From Maribacter litopenaei (GTDB lineage Bacteria; Bacteroidota; Bacteroidia; Flavobacteriales; Flavobacteriaceae): a stretch of 64,000 nucleotides of DNA. The stretch's first letter is position 1. Each line of letters begins with the position of its first letter. Below, one piece after another: positions 42,926-54,393 of the stretch. Position numbers and translations under genes: made by a program. Where the stretch lies: the NCBI RefSeq assembly GCF_025244665.1, contig NZ_CP104205.1, forward strand, positions 2,601,001 through 2,665,000. The letters are read 5' to 3'. The notes under the pieces were generated by a model that saw nothing but the letters and a program-made list of their open reading frames with translations, had not been told where the DNA came from and ran no database searches.

Positions 42926-45576
42926 ATGAAGACCGTAGCATGCTATCAATACTACATAGCTAAAATAAGCTTAATCTTGCTACTGGCAATATGCTTCACA
43001 TCCTGTAATTCGCTTAAAAAGGTTGAGGAAAACGAGTATTTGATTGTTAAGAATACCATTTTAGTTGATTCAATAAAAGTAAAAAGCGAGGATGTCAATA
43101 GCCTTATCTATCAAAAAACAAACACTTCTATTTTAGGTTACCCTTTACGACTTAATCTTTACAATTTGGCCAAAGAAAATCCTGATTCCTTGTACCAGGC
43201 ATGGCTTAACAAAAAACCGAACAGAAAAAAAAGACTCACAAAACTTCTATCGGAAAAACAAGTGGAAAGATTAGGAGAGTCTTTTTTGGTGAAAGGTCTG
43301 AGTGTGTGGCTCAAAGATGTTGGAGAACCACCCGTTATATTGGATACCACCCAAACAAGAAAAAGTCCGGAAAGACTGAGTGCATTCTATAACAGCAAAG
43401 GATACTTTAACAACAGTACCACTTATGAAATCGACACCATTGATAGAGAGAGAAAAGCTGCGGTAGATTACAGAGTTAGCCTGGGCAAACCTTATTACAT
43501 AGATTCCCTTTCCAACGATATTTCATCCAAGGCCATCGATTCACTTTATTTTTTACATTCCGATGAATCCCTTGTAAAAAAAGGAGATCAGTTCGACCTT
43601 AACAATTTTACATTGGAAAGGGAAAGGTTAACTACCATTTTTAGAAATAGTGGTATCAGAAATTTTCAGGAAAGTTCTATAACCTTTGACATTGAAAGGG
43701 ATACCGTCAGAGCATCGGACGACCAAAAAATGAATATTAATTTAAATATTGGAGATCTGAGGAGGCGTGGGGAAAACCAAGTAACAACCTCGGAATATAA
43801 AGTCGAGAGAATTAATAGAATTAATGTTTACACGAATTTTTTATCAGCAACCAATAATGCCCCCCTTGACTCTATCCAATACAAAGACTTGAACATTTTT
43901 TACTCAGGAAAATTCAAAATTAAACCAAAGACCCTGGATGACGCCATCTTCTTTGAAAAGGATAGCATTTATAGGGATTTGGATAAAATTAGAAGTTCAA
44001 GACAGTTGAACAATCTTAATATATTTAAATACCCGAACATCATTTTTGAGGAGGATAGCATCCGAATTTGGTGAACACCAATATATATTTGGCGCCAAAA
44101 CCTAAGTACTCGTTAGGAACCAATTTTGAGGTCAGCCGATCTAATCTGAGGCGGATCGGTGTAGGTATGGGAGCCTCATTATTGATACGTAACATTTTTA
44201 AGGGAGCAGAAAATTTAAGTATATCTGCCGATGGCACCTTTGGCCTACTAAGTACCGAAATTTTCCAGGATGATTTTTTCTCGGAGATAGGTGGTGATAT
44301 TTCATTGGACTTTCCAAGAATTTGGTTTCCCTTTATCAATACATCCAACATTATACCCAATTATACGCTTCCAAAAACCGGAATAGCTATAGGTACCAGT
44401 TTTCAAAAAAATATAGGCCTGGATAAGCAAACCTTTAATACAATTTTGGGTTACAATTGGTCTCCTAACGATTTTAAAAAACATGCTATTGAACTATTGA
44501 ATATTCAATTTGTTAGAAATGTCAATAGAAACCGATTTTTTAGCGTATACAGAAATACTTATGAACAACTAGATGCAATTGCTGATGACTATGATGGTTA
44601 TGTAGACCCCAATGACCCTACTGATTCAACCCAATCTTTTCCGGAACTAGAGACACTTTTTGAAACCGTGGAGGGCTCCCGAACCCACGCTTATTGGTCC
44701 CTGACAACGACCCTGAAACCCCCGATGGAACCTCTGAATTTACACAGGCCATTCTTAATGGAACCATCTCACCTATTTTTACTGACGATTTGAGGCAAGT
44801 AACAAGGATAGAGGAGCGCAGACAAAGATTAACGGAAAATAACCTCATTTTCACAACCAATTATACTTTTAACAAAAACAACCGAAACGGTATTCTAGAT
44901 AATAATTTTTACCAGTTCAGGTTTAAGATAGAAAGTGCGGGAAACCTGCTTTCGGGTCTTTCCAACCTTGTACCCTTTAATGAAAATGAAAATGGACAAC
45001 TTCTTGTTTTTAACGTACCGTTTTCCCAATACATTAAAACAGAATTCGATTATGTAAAATATTGGGACCTCTCACGTTCCAACGTCCTTGCGGCAAGAAG
45101 CTTTTTTGGAATAGCCATCCCTTATGGAAACTCAAATAATATTCCATTTGTTCGGAGTTATTTTGCGGGAGGATCAAACGATAATAGGGCCTGGTTCCCA
45201 TATTCCTTGGGATCAGGAAGAACCTCCGCCTTGAACGATTTTAATGAAGCGAATTTAAAATTGGCATTAAATCTAGAATATCGCTTTCCAGTATTTGGAG
45301 ATTTAAATGGGGCTATTTTTGCGGATGCCGGTAATATTTGGAATGTTTTTGACGATGTAGAAAACAAGGATGCTACCTTTAATGGATTTGACTCTCTTAA
45401 AGATATCGCCTTAGGTTCTCGGCTTCGGTCTCAGATATGATTTTACCTACTTTTTATTTCGATTAGATCTCGGTTTCAAAACATATAATCCTGCCGAAAT
45501 CCCTTCCAAAAGATGGTTTAGAGACTACAATTTTGCAAATTCAGTGTTGCAAATTGGCATAAACTATCCCTTCTAA
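42926..45576 (+). CDS. BamA/TamA-family outer membrane protein (three breaks)
   Basis: Omp85-type protein of 883 residues after repair. Lipoprotein-like leader (SLILLLAICFTSC, Cys then NSLKK). POTRA-like region follows (AAVDYRVSLGKPYYIDSL), then the surface-antigen barrel: AKPKYSLGTNFEVSRSNLRR, SYFAGGSNDNRAWFPYSLGS, LALNLEYRFPVFGDLNGAIF, and the C-terminal strand LQIGINYPF. Breaks are at 44061-44065 (TCCGA), 44677-44682 (TCCCGA) and 45417-45422 (TCTCGGC), all CCGGA/TCCGG. Net +1 gives 884 codons. In this phylum lipidated Omp85 proteins are common; it may insert barrels or assist TamA-like export. Confidence 0.9.
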
Positions 45577-45591
45577 GTACAATTGTTTTAT

Positions 45592-45599
45592 TACTTTTG
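45592..45599 (+). promoter_or_regulatory. -7 promoter element before fbaA
   Basis: TACTTTTG (TAnnTTTG) 37 bases before the fbaA start codon. Confidence 0.4.
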
Positions 45600-45636
45600 T
45601 TGCACAATTTTAGAAACTAATAGACCAACAAAGATT

Positions 45637-46704
45637 ATGGCTCATAATATCAAACCAGGAGTAGCTACCGGAGATCAGGTACAAGAAATTTTTAAGTACG
45701 CAAAAGAAAAAGGTTTTGCATTACCAGCGGTAAATGTGATAGGTTCAAACACCATAAACGGTGTACTTGAGACCGCTGCTAGCTTGAAGGCCCCTGTCAT
45801 CATTCAATTTTCGAACGGTGGTGCACAGTTTAACGCAGGAAAAGGGCTTTCCAATGAAGGACAGAATGCCGCAATACAAGGAGCTATTGCAGGTGCAAAA
45901 CACGTTCACCAATTGGCCGAGGCCTATGGAGCAAGTGTAATTCTTCACACGGATCATTGTGCCAAAAAATTACTCCCTTGGATAGATGGTTTACTGGATG
46001 CCAGTGAAAAGCACTATGCCGAGACAGGCAAATCGCTTTTCAGCTCTCATATGATTGATTTGTCCGAAGAGCCTTTGGAAGAAAATATAGAGATCTGCAA
46101 AGGATATCTAGAGCGTATGAGCAAAATGGAGATGACTTTGGAAATTGAATTGGGAATTACTGGAGGTGAGGAAGATGGAGTGGACAACTCGGATGTAGAC
46201 GATTCCAAATTATACACCCAGCCGGAAGAAGTTGCCTATGCTTATGAAGAACTTTCCAAGGTAAGTCACAGATTTACCATTGCCGCAGCTTTCGGTAACG
46301 TGCACGGAGTATACAAACCTGGCAACGTAAAGCTTACACCAAAAATCCTTAAAAATTCACAAGAATTTATTTCCGAAAAATATGGAGTAGGACACAATCA
46401 TATCGATTTTGTATTCCATGGTGGATCGGGATCTTCCGTTGAGGAAATTAGGGAAGGTATTAGCTATGGCGTTATAAAAATGAATATTGACACCGATTTA
46501 CAATATGCGTTCTTGGCCGGAGTGAGGGATTATGTTCAGGACAATAAGGATTATTTACAATCCCAGATCGGGAATCCTAAAGGATCAGATGAACCTAACA
46601 AAAAGTTTTACGACCCAAGAGTTTGGTTAAGACATGGTGAAACATCATTTGTTGAGCGCTTAAAGAAAGCTTTTGAGGACTTAAACAATGTAAATACGCT
46701 TTAA
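45637..46704 (+). CDS. fbaA: Class II fructose-bisphosphate aldolase
   Basis: Zinc-dependent aldolase, 355 residues from the ATG at 45637 (the upstream start would fall in the promoter). Landmarks: FALPAVNVIGSNTINGVLE, zinc and catalytic VILHTDHCAKKLLPW, MTLEIELGITGGEEDGVDN, GNVHGVYKPGNVKL and FVFHGGSGSS, MNIDTDLQYAF. Type A (E. coli-like) length and motifs. Glycolysis and gluconeogenesis, cytoplasmic. Frame intact with no damage at its CCGGA sites. Confidence 0.96.
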   Translation: MAHNIKPGVATGDQVQEIFKYAKEKGFALPAVNVIGSNTINGVLETAASLKAPVIIQFSNGGAQFNAGKGLSNEGQNAAIQGAIAGAKHVHQLAEAYGASVILHTDHCAKKLLPWIDGLLDASEKHYAETGKSLFSSHMIDLSEEPLEENIEICKGYLERMSKMEMTLEIELGITGGEEDGVDNSDVDDSKLYTQPEEVAYAYEELSKVSHRFTIAAAFGNVHGVYKPGNVKLTPKILKNSQEFISEKYGVGHNHIDFVFHGGSGSSVEEIREGISYGVIKMNIDTDLQYAFLAGVRDYVQDNKDYLQSQIGNPKGSDEPNKKFYDPRVWLRHGETSFVERLKKAFEDLNNVNTL

Positions 46705-46723
46705 TTTCAAGGGACAATTTTAA

Positions 46724-47603
46724 ATGGAAGACATGACGGCTTGGTTTAAAAGAAAGGAAAAAGGAATTCAGACAACTACCGAACAAAAAAAGGATACTCC
46801 TAAAGGACTTTGGTACAAATCCCCAACAGGTAAAATAGTTGAGTCTGAAGACTTGGCCAAAAACTTTTATGTGAGCCCGGAAGATGATTATCATGTTCGT
46901 ATTGGTAGTAAGGAGTATTTTCAAATACTTTTTGATGACAATAAGTTTACGGAATTGGATGCCAAACTTTCTTCTAAGGATCCTTTAAAGTTTGAGGACA
47001 CCAAAAAATATGTGGATCGTCTAAAGGCCGCCCGTGAAAAAAACCGGTCTTACAGATGCCGTCCGTACCGGCTTTGGCAAGTCTATGGGGAAGGATATTG
47101 TAATATGTTGTATGGATTTTGCCTTTATTGGCGGATCCATGGGAAGTGTCGTAGGTGAAAAGATTGCAAGGGGAATCGATTATGCCATCAAGAAAAAGGT
47201 CCCATTTGTGATGATTTCCAAATCTGGTGGAGCGAGAATGATGGAGGCTGCTTTGTCCTTGATGCAATTGGCCAAAACTTCTGCGAAACTTGCCCAGTTG
47301 GCAGATGCAGGTCTACCCTACATTTCACTATGTACAGATCCTACTACTGGTGGGACTACCGCATCATATGCGATGTTGGGCGACATCAATATATCCGAGC
47401 CTGGAGCTTTGATTGGTTTCGCAGGACCTAGAGTAGTAAAAGATACTACCGGCAAGGAATTGCCGGAAGGGTTTCAATCTGCAGAATTTGTACTAGAGCA
47501 TGGATTTTTGGATTTTATTTCGCACCGAAAGGACTTGAAAAAGAATATCAATCTGTATATTGACCTTATCCAAAATCAGCCCATTAGAAAAGTAAAGGCC
47601 TAA
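46724..47603 (+). CDS. accD: Acetyl-CoA carboxylase carboxyltransferase beta subunit
   Basis: Beta subunit of the carboxyltransferase that makes malonyl-CoA, 292 residues. [74 protein letters not shown] are typical. The zinc-ribbon region is [20 protein letters not shown] then VSPEDDYH: the four cysteines of the E. coli enzyme are replaced, which I recall as normal for Bacteroidota. A break at 47032-47037 reads CCGTGA followed by an A run; either a T inserted in CCGGA or an extra A explains it. fbaA lies 19 bases upstream. Confidence 0.93.
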
Positions 47604-47644
47604 GGTTAATAGAAAAAAAGGGCAGCGGATATCAAAAAAAGATA

Positions 47645-47652
47645 TATCTTTG
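47645..47652 (+). promoter_or_regulatory. -7 promoter element before rpsO
   Basis: TATCTTTG is a full match to TAnnTTTG, 55 bases before the rpsO start. Confidence 0.5.
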
Positions 47653-47706
47653 CGCCCTGATTGAAAATCAATCGGATACATAAAAATCATTTAAAACAAT
47701 ATTGGA

Positions 47707-47976
47707 ATGTATTTAACCAAAGAAATAAAGGCCGACATCTTTAAAAAGCATGGCGGAAAGGCAGAGAACACTGGTTCTACCGAGGGACAAATCGCTTTGT
47801 TCACGCACCGAATCAATCATTTGACCGGTCACTTAAAACAAAACCACAAAGATTATAACACAGAAAGATCTTTGGTAAAGTTGGTAGGTAAGCGTAGAAG
47901 CTTATTGGATTATCTTAAAAAGAAAGATATCGTTAAGTATAGAGAGCTTATTAAAGAGCTTGGTATTAGAAAATAA
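47707..47976 (+). CDS. rpsO: 30S ribosomal protein S15
   Basis: 89 residues, full length. Core sequence TGSTEGQIALFTHRINHLTG then HLKQNHKDYNTERSLVKLVG and KRRSLLDYLKKKD, with the 16S rRNA-contacting residues of S15. It binds the central domain of 16S rRNA early in 30S assembly. The order rpsO-pnp is conserved widely; here a terminator and a 194-base gap separate them, so they are not one simple transcript. Frame intact. Confidence 0.97.
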   Translation: MYLTKEIKADIFKKHGGKAENTGSTEGQIALFTHRINHLTGHLKQNHKDYNTERSLVKLVGKRRSLLDYLKKKDIVKYRELIKELGIRK

Positions 47977-47979
47977 ATT

Positions 47980-48010
47980 AAAAGGGGATGGTTGACCATC
48001 CCCTTTTTTT
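47980..48010 (+). terminator. Terminator after rpsO
   Basis: AAAAGGGGATGG-TTGA-CCATCCCCTTTTTTT starting 4 bases after the rpsO stop. Confidence 0.93.
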
Positions 48011-48170
48011 AAAATATGCTCCAAGTCTAAGGAGTAAAAATAGACAAACACAAAAAGCTACACATAGTTTTTCATTGATCCATACAACAACACAACAACA
48101 CCGACCGAAAAACGTCGGTTAGACCATTGTTTAACAAACCTGAAAGTAAATCAGGATTTAATCAAATTTT

Positions 48171-50394
48171 ATGATTCCAAAAGTATTTAGAGAGGTCATA
48201 GACCTTGGTGACGGTAGGGAAATTTCTATCGAAACCGGAAAATTGGCAAAGCAGGCACATGGCTCTGTTGTTGTTCAATCCGGAAAATGTATGTTATTAT
48301 GTACAGTTGTTTCCAATTACAAAGCTTCTGATGTGGATTTTCTACCGTTGACAGTAGATTATCGAGAAAAATTCGCTGCTGCAGGACGGTATCCTGGAGG
48401 ATTTTTCAAAAGGGAAGCGCGTCCAAGTGATGGTGAAGTATTAACCATGCGTTTGGTTGACCGTGTATTACGCCCTTTATTCCCAAAAGACTATCACTCT
48501 GAAACACAAGTGATGATTCAGTTAATGTCTCATGACGAAGATGTAATGCCGGATGCTATGGCAGGTTTGGCTGCATCTGCCGCTATTCAATTATCGGATT
48601 TTCCTTTTGAATGCCCTATTTCAGAAGTACGTGTAGGTAGAGTAAACGGCGAGTTCATCATTAACCCTACCTTGGCCCAGTTACAAGAATCCGATATCGA
48701 TATGATTATTGGCGCATCGGCTGATTCCGTAATGATGGTGGAAGGTGAAATGGATGAAATTTCTGAAGAGGAAATGACAGAGGCCATTAAGTTCGCGCAT
48801 GAGGCCATCAAGGTTCAATGTGATGCCCAAGTTCGTTTGGCCGAAGCTTTCGGCAAAAAAGAAACCCGTGAGTATGAGCCTGAGGCAGAAGATGAGGATT
48901 TAGCCAAGAAGGTTCATGACCTTACCTATAATAAGGTATATGAAATTGCTAAAGCAGGTTCCGCTAAGCATGAGAGAAGTGCTGCTTTTGAAGCCATTAA
49001 GGAAGAAGTGATTGCTTCTTTCTCCGAAGAGGAGCAAGAAGAATTTGGAGGTTTGATTTCCAAATATTTCTACAAAGCAGAAAAAGCTGCCGTTCGTGAC
49101 CTTACCTTAAACGATGGATTACGTTTGGATGGTCGTAAAACCAATGAAATTCGTCCTATTTGGTGCGAAGTGGATTACCTACCATCTACCCACGGTTCTG
49201 CAATATTTACCAGGGGTGAAACGCAAGCTTTGGCTACTGTAACCTTGGGTACTTCAAGAGACAGCAACCAAATTGATATGCCTTCTTATGAAGGTGAGGA
49301 ACGTTTTTACCTACATTATAACTTCCCTCCATTCTCAACCGGAGAGGCCGGACCAATTCGTGGTACTTCAAGAAGGGAAGTTGGGCACGGTAACTTGGCT
49401 CAAAGAGCATTGAAAAGAATGGTACCTGAGGATTGTCCATATACAGTACGTGTTGTATCCGAAGTATTGGAATCCAATGGTTCTTCATCCATGGCAACCG
49501 TTTGTTCAGGAACAATGGCCCTTATGGATGCCGGTGTACAGTTGAAAAAACCGGTTTCAGGTATCGCCATGGGATTGATTACCGATACCGAGTCCGGTAA
49601 ATATGCCGTTCTTTCGGATATCCTTGGAGATGAAGATCATTTGGGCGATATGGACTTTAAGGTGACTGGTACGGCTGACGGTATTACAGCTTGCCAAATG
49701 GATATCAAAGTAAAGGGTCTATCCTACGAAATTTTAGTAAAAGCCTTGAAACAAGCTCGTGACGGACGTTTACACATCTTGGAAAAGTTGACAGATACCA
49801 TTGCGACTCCCAATTCTGATGTTAAACCGCATGCTCCAAAAATGGTTACCCGTATTATTCCTAATGAATATATTGGCGCCCTGATTGGACCTGGAGGTAA
49901 GGTTATCCAAGAACTTCAAAAAGAAACCAAAACCACGATTGTTATAAATGAAGATCCTGTAACCGAAGAAGGAATTGTGGAAATATTAGGTACTGACCAA
50001 GCAGGTATTGATGCGGTTTTGGCCAAAATTGATTCGTTGATGTTCAAGCCTGAGGTTGGTAGCGTTTATGAAGTAAAAGTTATCAAAATGCTTGATTTTG
50101 GTGCTGTAGTGGAATATACCGAAGCACCTGGCAACGAAGTATTGTTACATGTTTCCGAATTGGCCTGGGAACGCACTGAGAATGTTTCCGATGTCGTGAA
50201 CATGGGAGATGTTTTTGACGTAAAATATTTCGGTATTGATTCAAGGACGAAAAAGGAAAAAGTATCCGAGAAAGGCACTTTTACCCAAACCGGAAGGATT
50301 TAAGGAAAGACCACCTCGCGATAACAATCGCCGGGACGATCGTCGTGGAAACGATAGAAACCGTGATCGAGATAGAAAACCGAGAAGGGATTAA
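48171..50394 (+). CDS. pnp: Polyribonucleotide nucleotidyltransferase
   Basis: 3'-5' phosphorolytic exoribonuclease, 740 residues after repair. Two RNase PH domains ([78 protein letters not shown]), a KH domain ([19 protein letters not shown]) and an S1 domain ([20 protein letters not shown]). A break at 50265-50271 (TCCGAGA for TCCGGA) truncates it by 30 residues; repair gives [13 protein letters not shown] and a very basic Arg/Asp-rich tail ([17 protein letters not shown]). 2223 bases, 741 codons. A core RNA-decay enzyme, often membrane or degradosome associated. Confidence 0.96.
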
Positions 50395-50411
50395 ATTTAA
50401 TCCTGGAAATA

Positions 50412-50442
50412 CAAAGCCTCAACCAATGGTTGGGGCTTTTTT
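50412..50442 (+). terminator. Terminator after pnp
   Basis: AAAGCCTCAACC-AAT-GGTTGGGGCTTTTTT, 17 bases after the repaired pnp stop. Confidence 0.9.
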
Positions 50443-50549
50443 ATTCACTTGAACGATTAAATGAACTTTTTTATACCCAATTGTAACATTCCAAGAAAAT
50501 TTACGTATAAGTATATGCAGTCTATGCAAATTGAACTTAATTTTTATTC

Positions 50550-51414
50550 ATGAGACAGCTTAAGATTACAAAACAGGTCACCAATAGGGAGACCGCATCC
50601 TTGGACAAGTATTTGCAAGAAATTGGAAAAGTTGACTTGATTACCGCTGATGAAGAAGTAGAGTTGGCACAACGCATCAAGGCAGGCGACCAGATCGCTC
50701 TTGAAAAACTAACAAAGGCCAACCTTAGATTCGTGGTGTCGGTTGCTAAGCAGTACCAAAACCAAGGCCTTACTTTACCGGATTTGATCAACGAGGGCAA
50801 CCTTGGCCTAATCAAAGCTGCACAGCGTTTTGACGAAACGCGGGGATTTAAATTCATCTCCTACGCCGTATGGTGGATCCGTCAATCTATATTACAAGCA
50901 TTGGCAGAACAGTCCCGTATCGTTCGTTTGCCTTTGAACAAAATTGGATCTATTAATAAGATCAACAAAACTTTCGCCTTCTTGGAGCAGGCACACGAAC
51001 GTGTTCCTTCTGCTGAAGAAATTGCCAAAGAATTGGACATGACCGTAGAGGACGTTAAACAATCCTTGAAAAACTCCCGGTCGTCACGTATCCATGGATG
51101 CTCCTTTAATCGATGGTGAGGATTCCAACCTTTACGATGTTTTACGTAGTGGGGAGTCCCCAAATCCGGACAAGGAATTGTTGCATGAGTCTTTACGTAC
51201 GGAAATTGAGCGTGCCCTTGAAACATTGACCCCTAGGGAAGCCGATGTTATTAGGCTATATTTTGGCCTTGCAGGTCAACATTCTATGACCTTGGAAGAG
51301 ATAGGTGAGACTTTTGACCTTACAAGGGAAAGAGTACGACAAATTAAAGAAAAGGCGATTCGTAGGTTAAAACACACATCTAGAAGTAAGATATTAAAGA
51401 CTTACCTAGGATAA
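50550..51414 (+). CDS. rpoD: Primary RNA polymerase sigma factor
   Basis: Short Bacteroidota-type housekeeping sigma-70, 287 residues, lacking the long region 1.1. Region 1.2 ([20 protein letters not shown]), region 2 ([39 protein letters not shown]), region 3 and region 4 ([37 protein letters not shown]). A break at 51075-51080 (TCCCGG for TCCGG) falls between regions 3 and 4; removing one base gives [18 protein letters not shown] and 288 codons. The factor reads the TAnnTTTG promoters noted here. Essential, so a true frameshift is not credible. Confidence 0.97.
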
Positions 51415-51524
51415 TAGTAAAAATTACACGTTAAAGATTCCCTAAATTGGAAATTTGGCATATAAGTTGTAATTTTATAGGTAACAACAGTTTATCATGA
51501 CTGTTCGTTTTTTGATTGATGAAT

Positions 51525-51552
51525 AAACTCCGGCTGATTACCGGAGTTTTTT
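51525..51552 (+). terminator. Terminator after rpoD
   Basis: AAACTCCGG-CTGATTA-CCGGAGTTTTTT, about 110 bases after the rpoD stop. Both arms contain an undamaged TCCGG/CCGGA, confirming each other. Confidence 0.88.
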
Positions 51553-51665
51553 CATTTTAGGACATTTTCTAAAATATTTTAAATCAATCAATTACCAATT
51601 CAAAAATATTAAACGCTACATCTAACATCATATTTTCCCTATCTTGATAGGAATTTTTCCTCCCA

Positions 51666-53648
51666 ATGAAATTATTTATCATTTCCGCTATTTTCATGAT
51701 ATTGACAAAATCCTGCCAAAAAGATTTCGAAGTAAAAGATTATGACTCCTACCCTTTTGCCGAAAATACTGATCTGTGGCCAAATTATGATAAAGACGCT
51801 ACAATTCTCAAAATATGGGCACCTACCGCCCAAGAAGTAATAATTCGTCTTTTTAATAAAGGAAATGAATCCGGACCTTTTACTACCCACCAAATGAATC
51901 TCGCCAGTAACGGTGTTTGGACCAAAAAAATAGAAGGAGATTTAGAGGGAACGTATTACACCTTTCAGGTAAAGGTACAGAACAATTGGCTGGATGAAAC
52001 CCCAGGTATGTATGCCCAGGCGGTTGGGGTAAATGGAGATAGGGCTATGGTATTGAACTTGGAAACTACAAATCCGTAAGGATGGGGAAAAGACAGTAGT
52101 CCTACCATAGAAACTCCAAATAAGGCTGTTATCTACGAACTGCATGTTAGGGACATGACCATTCATCCAAAATCGGGCGCCAAAAACAAAGGAAAATTTA
52201 TTGGTTTAGTGGAACCAAATTCCATAGGACCTGGCGACGTTAAAACTGGAATCGATCATCTTAAGGAACTTGGTATTACACATGTTCATTTACTACCCTC
52301 CTTTGACCACTATTCCATTGATGAAACCAATTTAAATACACCACAGTATAATTGGGGATACGACCCCAAAAATTATAATGTACCTGAAGGTTCCTACGCT
52401 ACTGACCCATATGACGCAACAGTTAAGATCAAAGAGTTTAAGCAAATGGTGAAAGCCTTTCATGACCAAGGTATTGGAGTAATTCGGATGTTGTTTATAA
52501 CCATACTGGAAAAACGGGGGAATCACTATTTAATCAAGAGGTTCCAGGGTATTATTACCGTCACAACGAAGATGGTAGTTATTCAGATGCGGCCGCGTGC
52601 GGCAACGAAACGGCATCCGAAAGACCCATGATGAAAAAATTTATGCTTGAATCCCTGGTATATTGGACAAAAGAATACCATATCGATGGTTTTAGATTCG
52701 ATTTAATGGGTATTCACGATATTGAAACAATGAACAAAATTTCTTCGTCTATTAAAAAAATTAACCCCAATGCACTTCTGTATGGTGAGGGGTGGACAGC
52801 CAACGACTCTCCACTTCCCGAAGAAAAAAGAGCCCTTAAAAAACATATGAGACAACTGCCCAAGATTGCCGCATTTAGTGATGATATAAGGGACGGTCTA
52901 AAGGGTTCCGTGTTTGAAGATGAGGATACTGGTTTTGTAAATGGTGCCAAGAAAATGGAAGAATCTATCAAATTTGGCGTGGTTGGAGGAATTCAACATC
53001 CCCAAGTCGAATATAACAGAGTCAATTATTCGAAAAAACCTTGGACCATTGAGCCTTGGCAATCAATATCCTATACATCCTGCCATGATAACCATACGTT
53101 GTATGACAAACTAAAAATCTCCAGTCCATCCGCCAGCCGAGAAGAATTAATATCCATGCACAAACTGGCCAATGCCATTGTTTTAACTTCACAGGGCACT
53201 CCATTCTTGCACTCGGGAGTAGAATTTTTAAGGACCAAACAAGGAGAACACAATTCCTATAACCTACCGAGATAGCATCAATCAAATAGACTGGAACTTA
53301 AAGAATGACAATGAAGGAGTTTACCAATACTACAAAAACTTGATTTCGCTCCGTAAAAGACATCCTGCTTTTTCAATGTCAAACGCTGAGAACGTCACCA
53401 AGAACTTAAATTTTCAAATAGTAGAGGACGGGCTGATTTCCTTTACTTTAGAAAATAACGCCAATAACGATTCATGGGAGGAAATTCTAATCATCTATAA
53501 TGCTAAAAAAGAATCTTATAGGTATCCGCTGCCTGATACCCATAAACTGGCCGTCTTCAAGGATGATTTTGATTTTGACGGATCAAAAATAATTAAGGAT
53601 TATATTGATGTTCCACCAATATCAATGCTCATCGCCTTTAAAAGTTAA
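51666..53648 (+). CDS. pulA: Type I pullulanase lipoprotein (three breaks)
   Basis: GH13 debranching enzyme cutting alpha-1,6 links in pullulan or glycogen. A lipobox (MILTKSC) gives a lipoprotein. An N-terminal E-set (ILKIWAPTAQEVIIRLF) precedes the catalytic barrel with the pullulanase motif YNWGYDPKNYNVPEGSY and the four GH13 regions: DVVYNH (after repair), GFRFDLMGI (nucleophile Asp), YGEGW (acid Glu) and SCHDNHTL. Breaks: 52073-52078 TCCGTA giving a TAA, 52484-52488 TCGGA, 53267-53272 CCGAGA; all are CCGGA. Net zero gives 661 codons. The restored region I reads GVIPDVVYNHTG. Likely surface or periplasmic starch/glycogen use. Confidence 0.92.
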
Positions 53649-53654
53649 AAATTC

Positions 53655-53870
53655 ATGACACAGAAAAACAATCCGCTACATGGGGTAAAATTGGTCGATA
53701 TTATGGGACATCTTACGCAGCTTTACACATGGGAGGAATTGTCTAAAGAAATCAACATCAACTGCTTTAAGAACAATCCCTCAATCAAATCTTGTCTCAC
53801 CTTCCTCAGGAAAACTCCTTGGGCCGAAAAAAGTAGAATGTTTATACCTGAAAACTCTAAAATAGTTTAG
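53655..53870 (+). CDS. VF530-family small DNA-binding-like protein
   Basis: 71 residues. [40 protein letters not shown] and [17 protein letters not shown] match the VF530 (DUF2132) family, whose fold resembles double-stranded-DNA-binding domains. No function has been established that I know of. It lies 6 bases after pulA and its stop is 2 bases before the trmL ATG, so it is likely co-transcribed with trmL. Frame intact. Confidence 0.85.
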   Translation: MTQKNNPLHGVKLVDIMGHLTQLYTWEELSKEININCFKNNPSIKSCLTFLRKTPWAEKSRMFIPENSKIV

Positions 53871-53872
53871 TG

Positions 53873-54325
53873 ATGAACATTGTGCTAATTGAACCGGAAA
53901 TACCTAATAATACTGGAAATATTGGTAGACTGGCTTTGGCTACCGGATGTACCCTTCATCTTGTAAAACCTTTCGGTTTTGAGATTACGGATAAAAGATT
54001 AAAAAGGGCTGGATTGGATTACTGGGAGCATCTTGAAAAGATTTATTATGAGGATACCGACTCCTTTTTCGAGATAAATGCAGATAAAAAAATGCTATTC
54101 TTCTCTTCGCATGGTTCACAATACTATTATAATGCCTCTTTTGACCATAATTCCTTTCTTGTTTTTGGAAAAGAATCGTCAGGACTATCCAATGAAATTT
54201 TAAAAAAATTCGAGAATCATATCTATAAAATACCACTTTACAGCAATCATATTAGGAGCCTAAATTTGGCAAATGCTGTGGCCATCACCGTGTATGAAGG
54301 TTTAAGACAAATACGAAACGGATAA
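53873..54325 (+). CDS. trmL: tRNA (cytidine/uridine-34-2'-O)-methyltransferase TrmL
   Basis: SPOUT knot methyltransferase of 150 residues from the ATG at 53873. Family motifs: NIVLIEPEIPNNTGNIGRLA, LVFGKESSGLSNEIL and IPLYSNHIRSLNLANAVAIT. It adds a 2'-O-methyl to the wobble base of tRNA-Leu isoacceptors. Compact single-domain form, normal length, intact frame. It immediately follows the VF530 gene. Confidence 0.92.
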   Translation: MNIVLIEPEIPNNTGNIGRLALATGCTLHLVKPFGFEITDKRLKRAGLDYWEHLEKIYYEDTDSFFEINADKKMLFFSSHGSQYYYNASFDHNSFLVFGKESSGLSNEILKKFENHIYKIPLYSNHIRSLNLANAVAITVYEGLRQIRNG

Positions 54326-54393
54326 ATAAGTCCTTATCATTGTCTTGTTAAGTTTTGTATCTTTTAGCTATCTAAAAGACCAACTTTTTATCC

